This document shows, in pieces, positions 33,431-43,527 of a stretch of 64,000 nt of DNA; the stretch's first letter is position 1, and each line of letters begins with the position of its first letter. Position numbers and translations under genes: made by a program. Origin of the DNA: Codonopsis lanceolata (lineage: Eukaryota; Streptophyta; Magnoliopsida; Asterales; Campanulaceae); contig CM028377.1 in assembly GCA_013146195.2 (NCBI GenBank), positions 169,611,824 to 169,675,823 on the forward strand, in the 5' to 3' direction. The notes beneath the pieces were generated by a model. That model was not told the DNA's origin, searched no databases, and was given only the letters and a program-made list of their open reading frames with translations.

Positions 33431-34101
33431 GATGATGATTATCAATCATTCTCGCCTCTACCGAGTCTTTCCTAAGATTGAGAGGACCATCCCCGAAAAG
33501 AAGGCAAATGAATCTATCTTACTTCTACGATATTCTAGACTCTCCCGTATCCAATAGCTGTGCCACTGGATTCCTCACTGTTCCCGATGAATTCGAGGAC
33601 CAAATTTGTTGGTTGGTGGCATTTAGAACCCCCAGAACTCCCCGGGCGAGTGTTAGCCGCCCGAGGTGTTGGTGATAGGGATCGCTCTGTTGGCAACCCG
33701 CACAACTGTACCGTTTGCCATCTTCTTATACCATATACCAAAGTATCTATTGGTAGAATTGCATGGGCTGAAAAACCCCATCTCGAAATTTTCGCCGGGC
33801 GAAGCAATAGTGTCACCATTCTTGGTACTGGTTCAAATGGGATTCTTCGCCCAACCGTGAGCTCATTCATCAAGCTATTGAGGCGTTTGAGGAGCACGCG
33901 CTTGCCAGAGAGCAGTCGAAGAAGAAAGGTAAGAGAGAAAGCGAGTCGTCGCGTGGCTGAAAAATGTGGTGATTGTTCGCCGGAAAGAGAAGTTAGTTCT
34001 CCGGAATGTGTTCATGTTTCGCCGGTTTATGACGTGTCATCGGTGCCGGTGAAGTCTGAAGTTTTTTGGCATCAGATTGGTTTTTTGGCATCAGCAACCT
34101 G
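33431..34101 (+). pseudogene. Unrecognised coding-like stretch
   Basis: GC content rises and the frames are longer than in the AT-rich spacer. The longest is 180 codons (33560-34102), containing KFVGWWHLEPPELPGRV, TVCHLLIPYTKVSIGR and a basic LRRLRSTRLPESSRRRK stretch. An upstream frame begins near 33430 with a DDDYQSFSPLPSL-like acidic segment. No family was recognised. The C-terminal codons run into the TTGGCATCAG array, which is not coding. This could be an exon or gene fragment captured by a transposon, or an unknown repeat ORF. No function is proposed. Confidence 0.3.
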
Positions 34102-34500
34102 ATGCTTGGATTATTGAATTTTTTTTTCACCTGATGCCAAGCCTTGGCATCATCATTTTTGGCATCAGATTGTTTTTTTGGCATCAGATTGGTTTTTTGG
34201 CATCAGATTGGTTTTTTTGGCATCAGCATTTTTGGTATCAGCAACCTGATGTCTGGATTATTGAATTTTTTTTTCACCTGATGCCAAGCCTTGGCATCAG
34301 CATTTTTGGCATCAGATTGGTTTTTTGGCATCAGCAACAACGGTTGGCATCAGCATTTTTAATTAATTTTGGTCCTGTAAAATAATGTGAAATCCATCCT
34401 AATGCCAAGCTTGACATCAAAGTTTTTGAATTAATTTTAGTCCTGAATAATGTTGTGAAATTTATCATGATGCCAAGGCTTGGCATCAGAGTTTTTGTAT
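34055..34500. repeat. Array of ttggcatcag decamers with two larger tandem units
   Basis: The decamer ttggcatcag, or its complement ctgatgccaa, occurs about a dozen times. Two larger units (about 34055-34180 and 34180-34330) share gcaacctgatg, tggattattgaattttt and a palindrome. At 34278-34300 ctgatgccaag and cttggcatcag flank a single c; the unit at 34132-34152 is nearly the same. Weaker copies continue to about 34495. Confidence 0.85.
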
Positions 34501-35030
34501 TAATTTTGGTCCTATAAAATACCGGATCACTTTTGTCTTCATTAATGACATTTTTGTCATTTGGCAAGTAATTTGTAGTTTTATGAAATGTGCAAAAAAT
34601 TAATGATTCTATATGAAAACATGTTTTCAAAATTGTACCGACTTGAAATTTGCCATTTCTTTTAACGTTACTCTTATACATATGGTCCTATGTAGATTTC
34701 TTTCCTTCCACCTCAACCATCCAATTAGAAATAGCCGGCCCATAGTGTAGGGTTAACCTATAGGCTCATTACTGACATGACTCCACATGGGCCTTACCCA
34801 TATCTGTCTCTAGTACTGTCATATGGTCCAATATGCACCTTTCACCCTACCTGACAATGGTCCCTTTTATTAAGCCTTAACGTTCTTAACTTACTGACAA
34901 TCCATATATAATTATAGGGTCCACTACTCCACTACTTACTAAAACGTGAGAAATTTGGGCCGCTGCCTGTGATGCACCACTAAAGTTCAACCTAATATTA
35001 TTTAATTTTTAAGGTATGATTATTTTTTTG
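34501..35030. other. Spacer, nothing recognised
   Basis: AT-rich with no reading frame or repeat pair that could be supported. Confidence 0.45.
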
Positions 35031-35079
35031 TGTGTGTGGGAAGGATGATAAAGATACTTTTAATGAAATTGAATTCAGC

Positions 35080-36880
35080 TCGCTGTATCGGAAATAAAGT
35101 TTGTGCAACGGAAAAAACAATTTTGCATTAGTAATAATTGTGCATTGCAAAATCAAAATTGGGCATCAGAATTTCATTCATTGGTAATCCAGTACATGCA
35201 TCGGAAAATTAAAATTGTGCATCGAGATTAATTGTATATTGTAAATCCAAAATTGGGCATCAAAATTTTGTTCATGGTAATCCAATTTGTGTATCGCAAT
35301 AAAAAATTAGGCATTACAATACCCAATTAAAGGTTGTCCAAAATTTGAGCATCACAGAGCTTAAATTGAATTTAAAAAGATCCAATTAAAGCAGGGCATC
35401 ACGCAACTCCATTGAAATGGGTTCATTATTCCTCAAACCCAAATACAATCTCAAACCCAAATGCAAACTTATGAAATTCCAAAGTATTATCTATCTAATA
35501 GAGGTGCAATCTTTATTCTTTCTTGATTCAAGTCGGAGGTAGCTAAATGACCTAATCTTTTTTCATCAGGATCGGCAGTCAGACTTGAACTTGAAGCAAC
35601 ATTAGCCATTCAAATTGATCGAACCATTCACTGCACAATTGATTGAACCCTTCACTGCACAATTAATTGAATTTCACAAAATAGGAAATTCCTTTCACGA
35701 ACCTTCTGGTGGCTTACTGCTGGCAAGATGAAATTAGCCCCCTTTCCATAAATGTGAAGAAAGGCTGGAAACAGGGTCCAGAGACAAGAAGTGCACCATT
35801 TCCTTGGATTTCTCTTTACTTTTTTGGTAGAAACACTAAAGCAAGATGGGTGCTGAAATTTCTTTAACTATACGCCTTTGCTTTTGCGTGGCTGGTGACC
35901 TTTCCGATCTTGTGATGAATGGTTGCCTCTGCTCAGGAATGAGTCCATGAGTTTTTCTCTTTGCGAAATTGATCGAAGACAAATAGGAGACAGAGCGGAG
36001 GTAGATGAGCATTATTGGAACAAATTTATAAAAGTGGACTTATGCGGTTAGAAAAAGAGGGTAGTGGAGTGATTAACATTTTAGAAAAAATGGACCAACC
36101 TACAATTATTCCTAGTAAAAACAAGAGTGATAGCTAGACTGGTCCCCTATGATGATATTATAACAGGAAAAGTCTCTTATATTTGTTTTCAACCACTAAA
36201 GTAGACTGCCCCAATTTAGAAGTCAGAATGAAAACATTGGGCATCGCAATACACAATTGAAATCTGTCAAAATTTGGGCGGCATCAAAATTCAAAAAGTC
36301 ATTGCCCAAATTCGGGCATCACAATGAAAACACTGGGCATTGTAAAACACATTTGAAGTCTGTCCAATTTTAGGCATTGAATTGTAAAAACCATTTACCA
36401 AATTCGAGCATCGCAATGAAAACATACGGAATCTTAAAACACATTTGATGCCTTTCAAAATTTGGGTATCGAAATTTAAAAAATCACTGCCCAAATTCAG
36501 GCATTGTAATGAAAACACTGGGAATCATAAAACACATTTGAAGTCTATCCAATTTTAGGCATCGCATTGTAAAAATCTTTAACCAAATTTGAGCATCGCA
36601 ATAGAAAATTTTGGAATTGAAATGAATACATTGAACACTGCCACCAAATATCAACATAGTTGGCCATCGAAATGAAAAAATTGGTGTCTGAATGAAAAAA
36701 TTAAACACTGCCACCAAATATCAACAAAATTGGGCTTCAAAATGGACAAAATTGAACACTGCCACCAAATATCAACATGGTTGGACATCATAATTGACAA
36801 AATTCACGCCAGAATAAATAAATTAAATACTGCCACCGAATATCAGCATAGTTGGACATCGAATTGGACAAGTTCTTATT
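35080..36880. repeat. Diffuse repeat region built on gggcatc(g/a)caat and cactgccacc motifs
   Basis: 35080-35400 contains many variants of ttgggcatc and gcatcgcaat. 36290-36600 has two units about 186 bp apart (atttgaagtctgtccaattt at about 36351 and a variant at about 36537). 36630-36880 has four copies of cactgccaccaaatatcaac or close variants. The middle part (35450-36200) is ordinary spacer. The relation to the adjacent Athila LTR is unclear. Confidence 0.65.
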
Positions 36881-36889
36881 GCAATTTAC

Positions 36890-37321
36890 ATACTCTATCT
36901 ATAAGATGCGAGAGCCCGTAGATAGGTGTGAGAATTAGGGTTGATATAAGACGTGAGAGTCCGTAACGACTAAATTTGTGTTCTTGGCTAACGTAGGTGA
37001 ATTATAGGAAATTGAGAGAGTGGATTAATGGAGCATGTGGATAATTGGAGTGAAATTACAATCCTAGCATTTTTCATTCTTGAGAAAACTCTTTGTTACT
37101 TGTGCATGGTTGGTAATCAATAATTCTTGCTTACTTTTATTGCTTTAGTTTTAGTTGCATCGCTAAAAATTGATTGTTTAGATAGTCATTAAATCTCCAA
37201 TTTTAGTAATTAAGAAAATTTACGTCATAATTATCTCTGTGGGATCGATACTTTTACTTACGCACCATATTATTTGTGGACGTCCGGGTATTCTTGCCCT
37301 TTGCGCTTTTCGCTCGTTAAG
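36890..37321 (+). repeat. 3' part of the Athila 5' LTR
   Basis: The end is set by the PBS at 37326. The ctctgtgggatcgatac segment near 37235 resembles the conserved region near Athila LTR ends. The start is a guess, because the partner LTR is absent. Confidence 0.55.
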
Positions 37322-37325
37322 TTTT

Positions 37326-37343
37326 TGGCGCCGTTGCCATGGA
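37326..37343 (+). other. Primer binding site (tRNA-Asp-like)
   Basis: tggcgccgttgccatgga, a close variant of the tggcgccgttgccgggga PBS common in Athila elements. Confidence 0.85.
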
Positions 37344-37554
37344 TAATTTAGTTTATTTTCTTAATATTAATACCAATGATTTTTTACTTTAATTTAGACG
37401 CTTTTAATTTTTTTGTTCACATAATTGCTTTGTTGGAGTTTGTTTTGCGAAACTCTTTTGTAGGTTTATGCGAAAGACCTGAAGTCAAGGTTCGATTCAA
37501 TTAAATCTTGACCCAAAAATCAAGCGCACATTCCGAACTCGAAGTAGGCAAGCA

Positions 37555-39744
37555 ATGACAAACCAAAAGAATCAAGAAGCGGCTCAAAGGACATTAAGGG
37601 AATTTGCGGTGCCATCTATAGTCGGTTTCCAAGAAAGCATAAGGAGACCGACCGTTGAAGAAAACAATTTTGAACTCAAGCCCACTCTTATCCAAATAGT
37701 GATGGCAAAACAATTCATGGGTTTACCGAATGAAAATGCAAGTTCACATCTAAAGAATTTCCTCCATATTTGTGACACATTCAAGTTTAATGAGGTCTTT
37801 TCGAACGCAATCTGTCTTCGACTATTTCCATTTAGTTTGGGGGAGGTTGCTAGTGATTGGTTAGAATCCTTGCTAGCTCAATCTATCACTACTTGGGATG
37901 CGGTGACACAAAAATTTCTTGAGAAGTATTTTCCTCTCGGCAAGACAAACAAAATGAGGAATGACATCACCGATTTCACACAATGGAGTGGTGAATCACT
38001 TTATGAAGCTTGGATGAGGTACAAGGATCTACTCCGACAATGCCCTCACCATGGACTTCCAAAGTTGATGATCGTGCAAACATTTTACAATGGGGTTGAG
38101 CCTACTATCTGTTGCACAATCGATGCGGCGGCAGGGGGAGCTTTGATGAGAAAACCAGTAGATGCGGCATATGATTTGTTGGAAGAGATGGCAAGAAACA
38201 ATTATCAATGGGGTGGTGAAACACTCACACTCAAGAAAGTGGAATCGGAGTCGGATAAAGTTCAAAAGCTAGAAGCTCAAGTTGCAATGTAAACAACAAG
38301 AATTGAAGCATCCATGATCCAACCCGTGCAAGTGTGTGAGCTTTATCGAGGTAACCATGTTACATATGTTTGTGCTTTAAATTCAGAATTAATTCAATTT
38401 ATTTAGAATTTTAATAAGAATAATAATCTGTATTCGAGCACTTATAATCCCGGTTAGAGAAACCACCCAAATTTTTCTTGGAGTAACAATACATGCATAT
38501 CTCAACAACAAAGCTTCCTGAATCAAAACCGAGTGAATGCACCACCAATGGGCTTCCAACACTCACAAACCCCTGTGAACAATAATCATATATCCGATGA
38601 TATAATGACTCTTTTCAAGCAACAACAAGCTCACATGGAAACTGTAATGGCAAAGAATTTTGAGTAGTTGGGAAAGACCATTGCATCGATGCTTTCTTCT
38701 TGACCTCAAGGGAGTTTGCCGAGTGATACTGAGTCGAATCCAAAGGGTAAGGAGCATTGTATGGTAGTCACTACTCGAAGTGGAAAAAGCTCCGGGCTTG
38801 AAAAGGAAAAGGGTGAAGTGGAGATTTAGAAAAATAGTGAAGATGGAAAAGTGGAGGATGAACAACATGTCATACCAACTCCTCATGTTGTTCAGAAAAT
38901 CTTTCCACCTCCACCTTTCCCTCAAAGGCTCCAAAAGAAATCCGATGATCAATAGTTTACAAAATTTCTTGAGATTTTCAAGTCCCAATGGATTAATCTC
39001 CCTCTTCTTGATGCTTACAAGAAATGCCTAAGTATGCAAAAAAAATTTAAAGATCTTGTCACAAAGTATAGGAGATTAGAGGATCATGAAACCATTGCTT
39101 TGACGGAGGAGTGTACTTCCATGCTTAGTCACAAGCTTCCTCCAAAATTGAAGAATCCAGAGAAATTCACTATTCATTGCACTATTGGTGAGCTTCATGT
39201 GGGTAAGGCTCTTTATGATCTTGGTTCGAGTATCAATCTCATGTCACGGTCTATCTTTCAAAAATTGGGGCTCGGTGAGCCTATGCCTACATCTGTGATA
39301 CTTCAACTTATTGATTGCTCGGTAGTTTGACCAAGGGGTGTTGTGGAAAATATTTTGGTGAAAGTGGATAAATTCATTCTTCCGGCGGACTTTATAGTAT
39401 TGGATATGGAAGAAGATATGGAAGTTCCAATCATTCTTGGATGACCTTTTCTTTCTACCGGCCAAACCAACATTGATGTGGCAAAGGGAGAATTGACAAT
39501 GAAAGTCCATGATCAAACAATCACCTTTAACATGTATGAAGCAATGAAGCATCCAGTCAATGAGGAAGAATGTGCTAGGGTGGATATCATTCATGATTGT
39601 GTGGAAAAGGTATTTCATGCTAGCCATCCAAGAGATCAAGTAAAGAAAGTTCTTGTGAATGAAAATCTTTGGGAAAGTGAAGAAGTCATGCACATGAAAG
39701 CTCAATTTGATCGTCAATGGGGTGAAGTGATTCCGAGAGCAAAG
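37555..39744 (+). pseudogene. gag: Athila gag-protease region, one frame broken only by stops
   Basis: The ATG at 37555 opens 245 codons of gag with RTLREFAVPSIVGFQ, ICLRLFPFSLGEVASDWLES and GESLYEAWMRYKDLLRQCPH. The same phase continues to 39744 with about eight stop codons and no needed frameshift. A zinc knuckle near 38315 (CELYRGNHVTYVC) has Tyr where its second Cys is expected. The protease region contains GKALYDLGSSINLM near 39210, with the Asp-containing active-site motif. Most stops sit where relatives have Gln, Arg or Trp. Gag forms particles, and the protease would process the polyprotein. As it stands only the first gag segment could be made. Confidence 0.88.
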
Positions 39745-39745
39745 T

Positions 39746-40481
39746 AGGAACCATTAGAGTTGCAAAGAGATTCTTCAAAATCTATGAAGCCGTCAAGCAT
39801 TGATCCACCAACTCTAACACTCAAGCCACTTCCTAAACATCTCAAGTATGTATTTTTAGGAGATTCTAACACATTCGTGTTATTATTTCCTCTTCTCTTA
39901 GTGATGTGCATGAACAAAAATTGATGCGGGTTCTTAGGGAGCACAAGGAAGCTATTGGTTGGACATTGGCGGATATCAAAGGCATTAATCCTTCTCTATG
40001 CACTAATAAAATCTATCTTGGGGAGGAATACAAGCCATTGGTAGAAGCACAAAGGAGACTCCACCCACCTATGAAAGAAGTTGTTAAAAAGGAGATTATC
40101 AAGTGGCTCGATGCGGACATCATTTATCCTATCTTCGATAACAAGTGGGTGAGTCTGATTCAATATGTGTCAAAGAAAGGGGGCATGACCGTGGTGACTA
40201 ATGATGATAATGAGCTCATTCCAACGAGAATAGTGGTGGGTTGGCGAGTTTGCATTGTCTACAGAAAGCTTAACAAGGCCACTCGCAAGGATCATTTTCC
40301 TCTTTTCTTTATCGACCAAATGATTGATCGGTTGGCATGCCATGAGTTCTATTGTTTTCTTGGCAGATTCTCCAGGTATCACCAAATTGAAATTGCTCCC
40401 GAAAATCAAAAGAAGACTACATTCACATGTCTGTATGGTACTTTTGCTTTTAGACGGATGCCTTTCGGGTTGTGTAATGCA
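39746..40481 (+). pseudogene. pol: Athila reverse transcriptase, N-terminal part
   Basis: After one frame change between 39745 and 39906, a frame of about 190 codons carries HEQKLMRVLREHKEAIGWT, VYRKLNKATRKDHFPLF and KKTTFTCLYGTFAFRRMPFG. The usual DYRKLNKATRKDH has Val for Asp at its first position. The frame ends at GLCNA, where LTR B begins, before the YVDD active site. It cannot be active. Confidence 0.9.
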
Positions 40482-41745
40482 TGTTAATCCCAAAGGGCAC
40501 AATACTAAGCTAGAAGGGAGAGGGGGGTTGAATAGCTTAGTTAACACTTCAAACTTTTCGTAATAGTTCCTATAACAAGTACTTGCAACCTATTGAAAAG
40601 GTTGAAGTAACGGAAGACTTGCAAGGAAGACAGACTAAGTCTGCTGGTGAAGCACTACCAGTAGACTTGGCTGATTACTGAAGTTTGCTGCTCAAAGGAA
40701 TAGGCTATGATGAAGAATCGTATAAAACAGTAGACAATAGAATGTAAAGAACGTGGGTATTTTGAGATGGTTTGCACTATAAAGAGTGCTACGTCCACCA
40801 CCAAGGCAGTCAACCTTGGATTTGAATGTGCATTATATTTTCCACTAGTTCTATTACAGAAATATCCAATGGATCGTGTACAAAATATTTGACTTGTGTT
40901 TGGGGGTGGGGCAATTAAATATCTGGAGACACAGAGTATTCAATATTCAGAAGAATAGTAAAGAGTACAACAATAAGAAGTAAATGATTAACAGTTGATG
41001 TAGATCTTCTTGTTGTTGTTGAGGACTTCGTTGATCAGTTAATGATCTCTTGAATGTACTGAGTATGATGACTTGATATTGTTGAATAGATCAGAGCATT
41101 GTTTTCTTCAGTCTTCAATGACAGTATTTATATCGGAGCATCCTTGAGACTATTGTAGAAGATGAAGTGAGTAACAACTCTATTAGGTTGTGAGCTTTAA
41201 ATGTCGGGAGCTGCTTTATTGACTTCATCTCTGATTGGAACTGATTAGGGTATGGAGAGGAGTAGTTGCTGGAACTAGCAGGTGGGCGACAAATAGATTT
41301 GCAGACCTACAGTAGTTGGTATAGTCTGTTTGTGTCAGACTGTAAACCTGCTCCGCCATGTACAGGAGGCGAAAGTCTTCATTTGTTTGGAAAAGCTGGA
41401 AAGGCGTGTCTTGGTAGTCAGGAGTTGATGATGATGTATTAATTCAATTTCGAACCATGGATAGCTGAATTAAATATTCCACTTGAGCTTGATATCCAGA
41501 TAATCTTGACACGTCATGCTGTCCGAGTGCAGACAAGGTCTGCTGGTGAAGGCTGCTGGAAGTTTGCTGGTGAAGCCTTCTGCCGAAGTCTTCTGCCGAA
41601 ACCTGTGAAGTCTAAAAACTATTCTAAAGGTAAAGTTCTATACACATTTGCCACACTAACTGGTACACAACCCATTTAACCACTAAGTATAGAACCTAAT
41701 GTAATAAATGAGCAAATGCAAATTAAGATACATTGAGAAACAACA
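40482..41745 (-). repeat. 3' LTR of SIRE copy B
   Basis: 1264 bp. Its left end is tgttaatccc where A and C have tgtgggtccc; its right end is aacaaca before the polypurine tract. It aligns along its whole length with LTR A and C but is clearly more diverged and richer in the sequence tctgctggtgaag. Confidence 0.85.
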
Positions 41746-41757
41746 ATCTCCTTCTAT
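41746..41757 (-). other. Polypurine tract of copy B
   Basis: The minus strand reads aatagaaggagat directly before the LTR start. Copy C has aggaggagat in the same place. Confidence 0.7.
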
Positions 41758-42137
41758 TTGCATCTGGTCATCATTACTTACAAGTGAGGGCTATGAAAGC
41801 TCTAGGATAGATAATAGCATGTCAGATAAATACTTTTAAGTTTTATAACAGCAGACTTGCCTTTATCAAAAAGAACACCTAAAATGTAACAACTAATCTA
41901 AGTGCTTACAACATAAGAGATTTAAGGAACAAGCACAAGGATTATAGTAAACATTTAAATTAAATTTAAACTGGATGTTTAAATTCCAAGCATATATATG
42001 AATTTAAATAACATGGAATATAACATTGGAGATTTTTGAAAAGGAATGAACTCCTGTATTTCAAACAAGAAGTTTAATATTTACAGAGTTTTCAAAAAAA
42101 AAGATAGATACAAAGGATAAGGATAGAAAGATATAAG
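41758..42137 (-). other. Non-coding sequence between envelope-like ORF and polypurine tract
   Basis: Aligns with 55483-55868 of copy C, with no reading frame in either. Confidence 0.7.
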
Positions 42138-42205
42138 CTACCATGGCCTTTTTCCTTTTCCTTTGGCTGCTCTGTCAGCTGCTTCTCTTTCTTGGCGTAG
42201 GTGCT
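42138..42205 (-). pseudogene. C-terminal end of envelope-like ORF of copy B
   Basis: The minus strand reads a segment equivalent to the last 20 or so codons of the copy C ORF, ending in a basic KGKGKRPW and a stop (TAG, 42140-42138). It is separated from the rest of the gene by the LARD insertion. Confidence 0.75.
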
Positions 42206-43250
42206 TGATCGTGTCTTAAATTTATACCTTGCAAATAAACAAGACTATTGCAGAATAGTTTGGGAAGCAAGGGTCGAACTACAGAGATTTGGATTTGATT
42301 AAAGTAAATTTAACTAATCTAATCAAAATAAAGAAATTAATAACTAATGGGGTTTTTGGTTTTTATAAATTAAATTAACTAGAAAACAATAAAATAATAT
42401 AACTAACAAAGCATGATAAATATGAGATAAATCAAGATTTGTAAAACGTCTAGAAATTAGGATTCACTTGTATCTACTCTATTGTTCGTTTAAATAAAGT
42501 ATCATTCAATACGTTAGATTCGTTCACGAAAGATTGATATAGATTGTCAAATTATAATTTAGTTTCCATCCCAAATAATTCATCCACTCTATATCCTAAG
42601 AACAAGAACATATGGATCATATCTGTCACTTAGGTCATATATATGAACCTGACCCTAACTTATCACTCTCGTGCATCGATAGGTTTAATTTATCATGATA
42701 GTGAGCCAGTGCACGACATATGCATATAGCCGTGCAGGTATCCGCACCTCTAGGCCTTTAATGCTTGCGATTCCATTCATTTGGTCAAAGCTAGACAATA
42801 AAGAGGTTGATAAACATCATGATCAACAAGAATTGAATGAATAAAAATATATTAATGTAGAACAAAAGATTCGATACAAGTTACCTCAAATTCCTAGATT
42901 ATGGAGTTAGTTCCTCATAATTGAAAATACAAAACCTTGAACCATTCTTGAAAAATCTTTCTTCATAGACAAAGAAAAATAATACAGAACTTCTCTCCCT
43001 TTTTCCTAACCTAAAGGGATCTATTTATACCTAATTAATCCTACAACAAAAAGGAAAAGGAGATACAATACAATTACAACACTAAAAAGAATTCAAATAG
43101 GACTAAAGGAGGGCATAGGCCGGTCCACTATTCCAATTAGGAAGAGAGTCCACGGTTGAATTGGCTTGGAAAAGCTGATTTTCAGCTTTTATGCCTTTAA
43201 GTTTCCAGCATTTCCACTTTGGTCCCTAAAGTTCTTCAATTCAACATAAA
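42206..43250 (-). repeat. 3' LTR of the LARD, truncated
   Basis: About 94-95 percent similar by eye to 49491-50540 (tgatcgtgtcttaaatttat at the left edge). The match stops at 43250, so roughly the last 135 bp of the LTR present at 50545-50680 is missing. Confidence 0.85.
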
Positions 43251-43527
43251 TTGTGAGCTATGTATGAAATACAATGCTTATAGCTAAGATTATGTAAATA
43301 GTGTGAGCTATATGAAGATGTGTATATAATTCAAAACAAGAGTCAAATCAACTATGCTTCCAAACCATGTCAACTAACACAAACAAATGTGACAACTAGA
43401 TCAATAGGACTTTATTAAGCTTGTAATGTAAGGCCAAGGTGAGGGGGTAACAATAAAAAGGATAAGAAATTACAAAGTGAGAGAGTAAGAATATTTCCCT
43501 TTTTCTTATACAAATCACTCACATTCA
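43251..43527 (-). other. LARD internal sequence beside the truncated LTR
   Basis: AT-rich, no reading frame. It contains two occurrences of gtgagctat. There is no polypurine tract at the junction. Confidence 0.45.

Larger units (their letters stand above)
36890..40481 (+). mobile_element. Athila-type Ty3/Gypsy element, interrupted in RT
   Basis: LTR end, a PBS, gag, protease and the start of RT lie in order. The gag and RT sequences are strongly Athila-like. At 40481 the RT is cut by the LTR of SIRE copy B. The rest, including RNase H, integrase and the 3' LTR, is not in the window. The start of the 5' LTR is uncertain. Confidence 0.85.

Noticed and set aside
34055..36880. CRISPR-like or satellite array
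   Set aside because: Repeats are irregular in spacing and orientation, there are no unique spacers of constant length, and the context is a plant nuclear genome.
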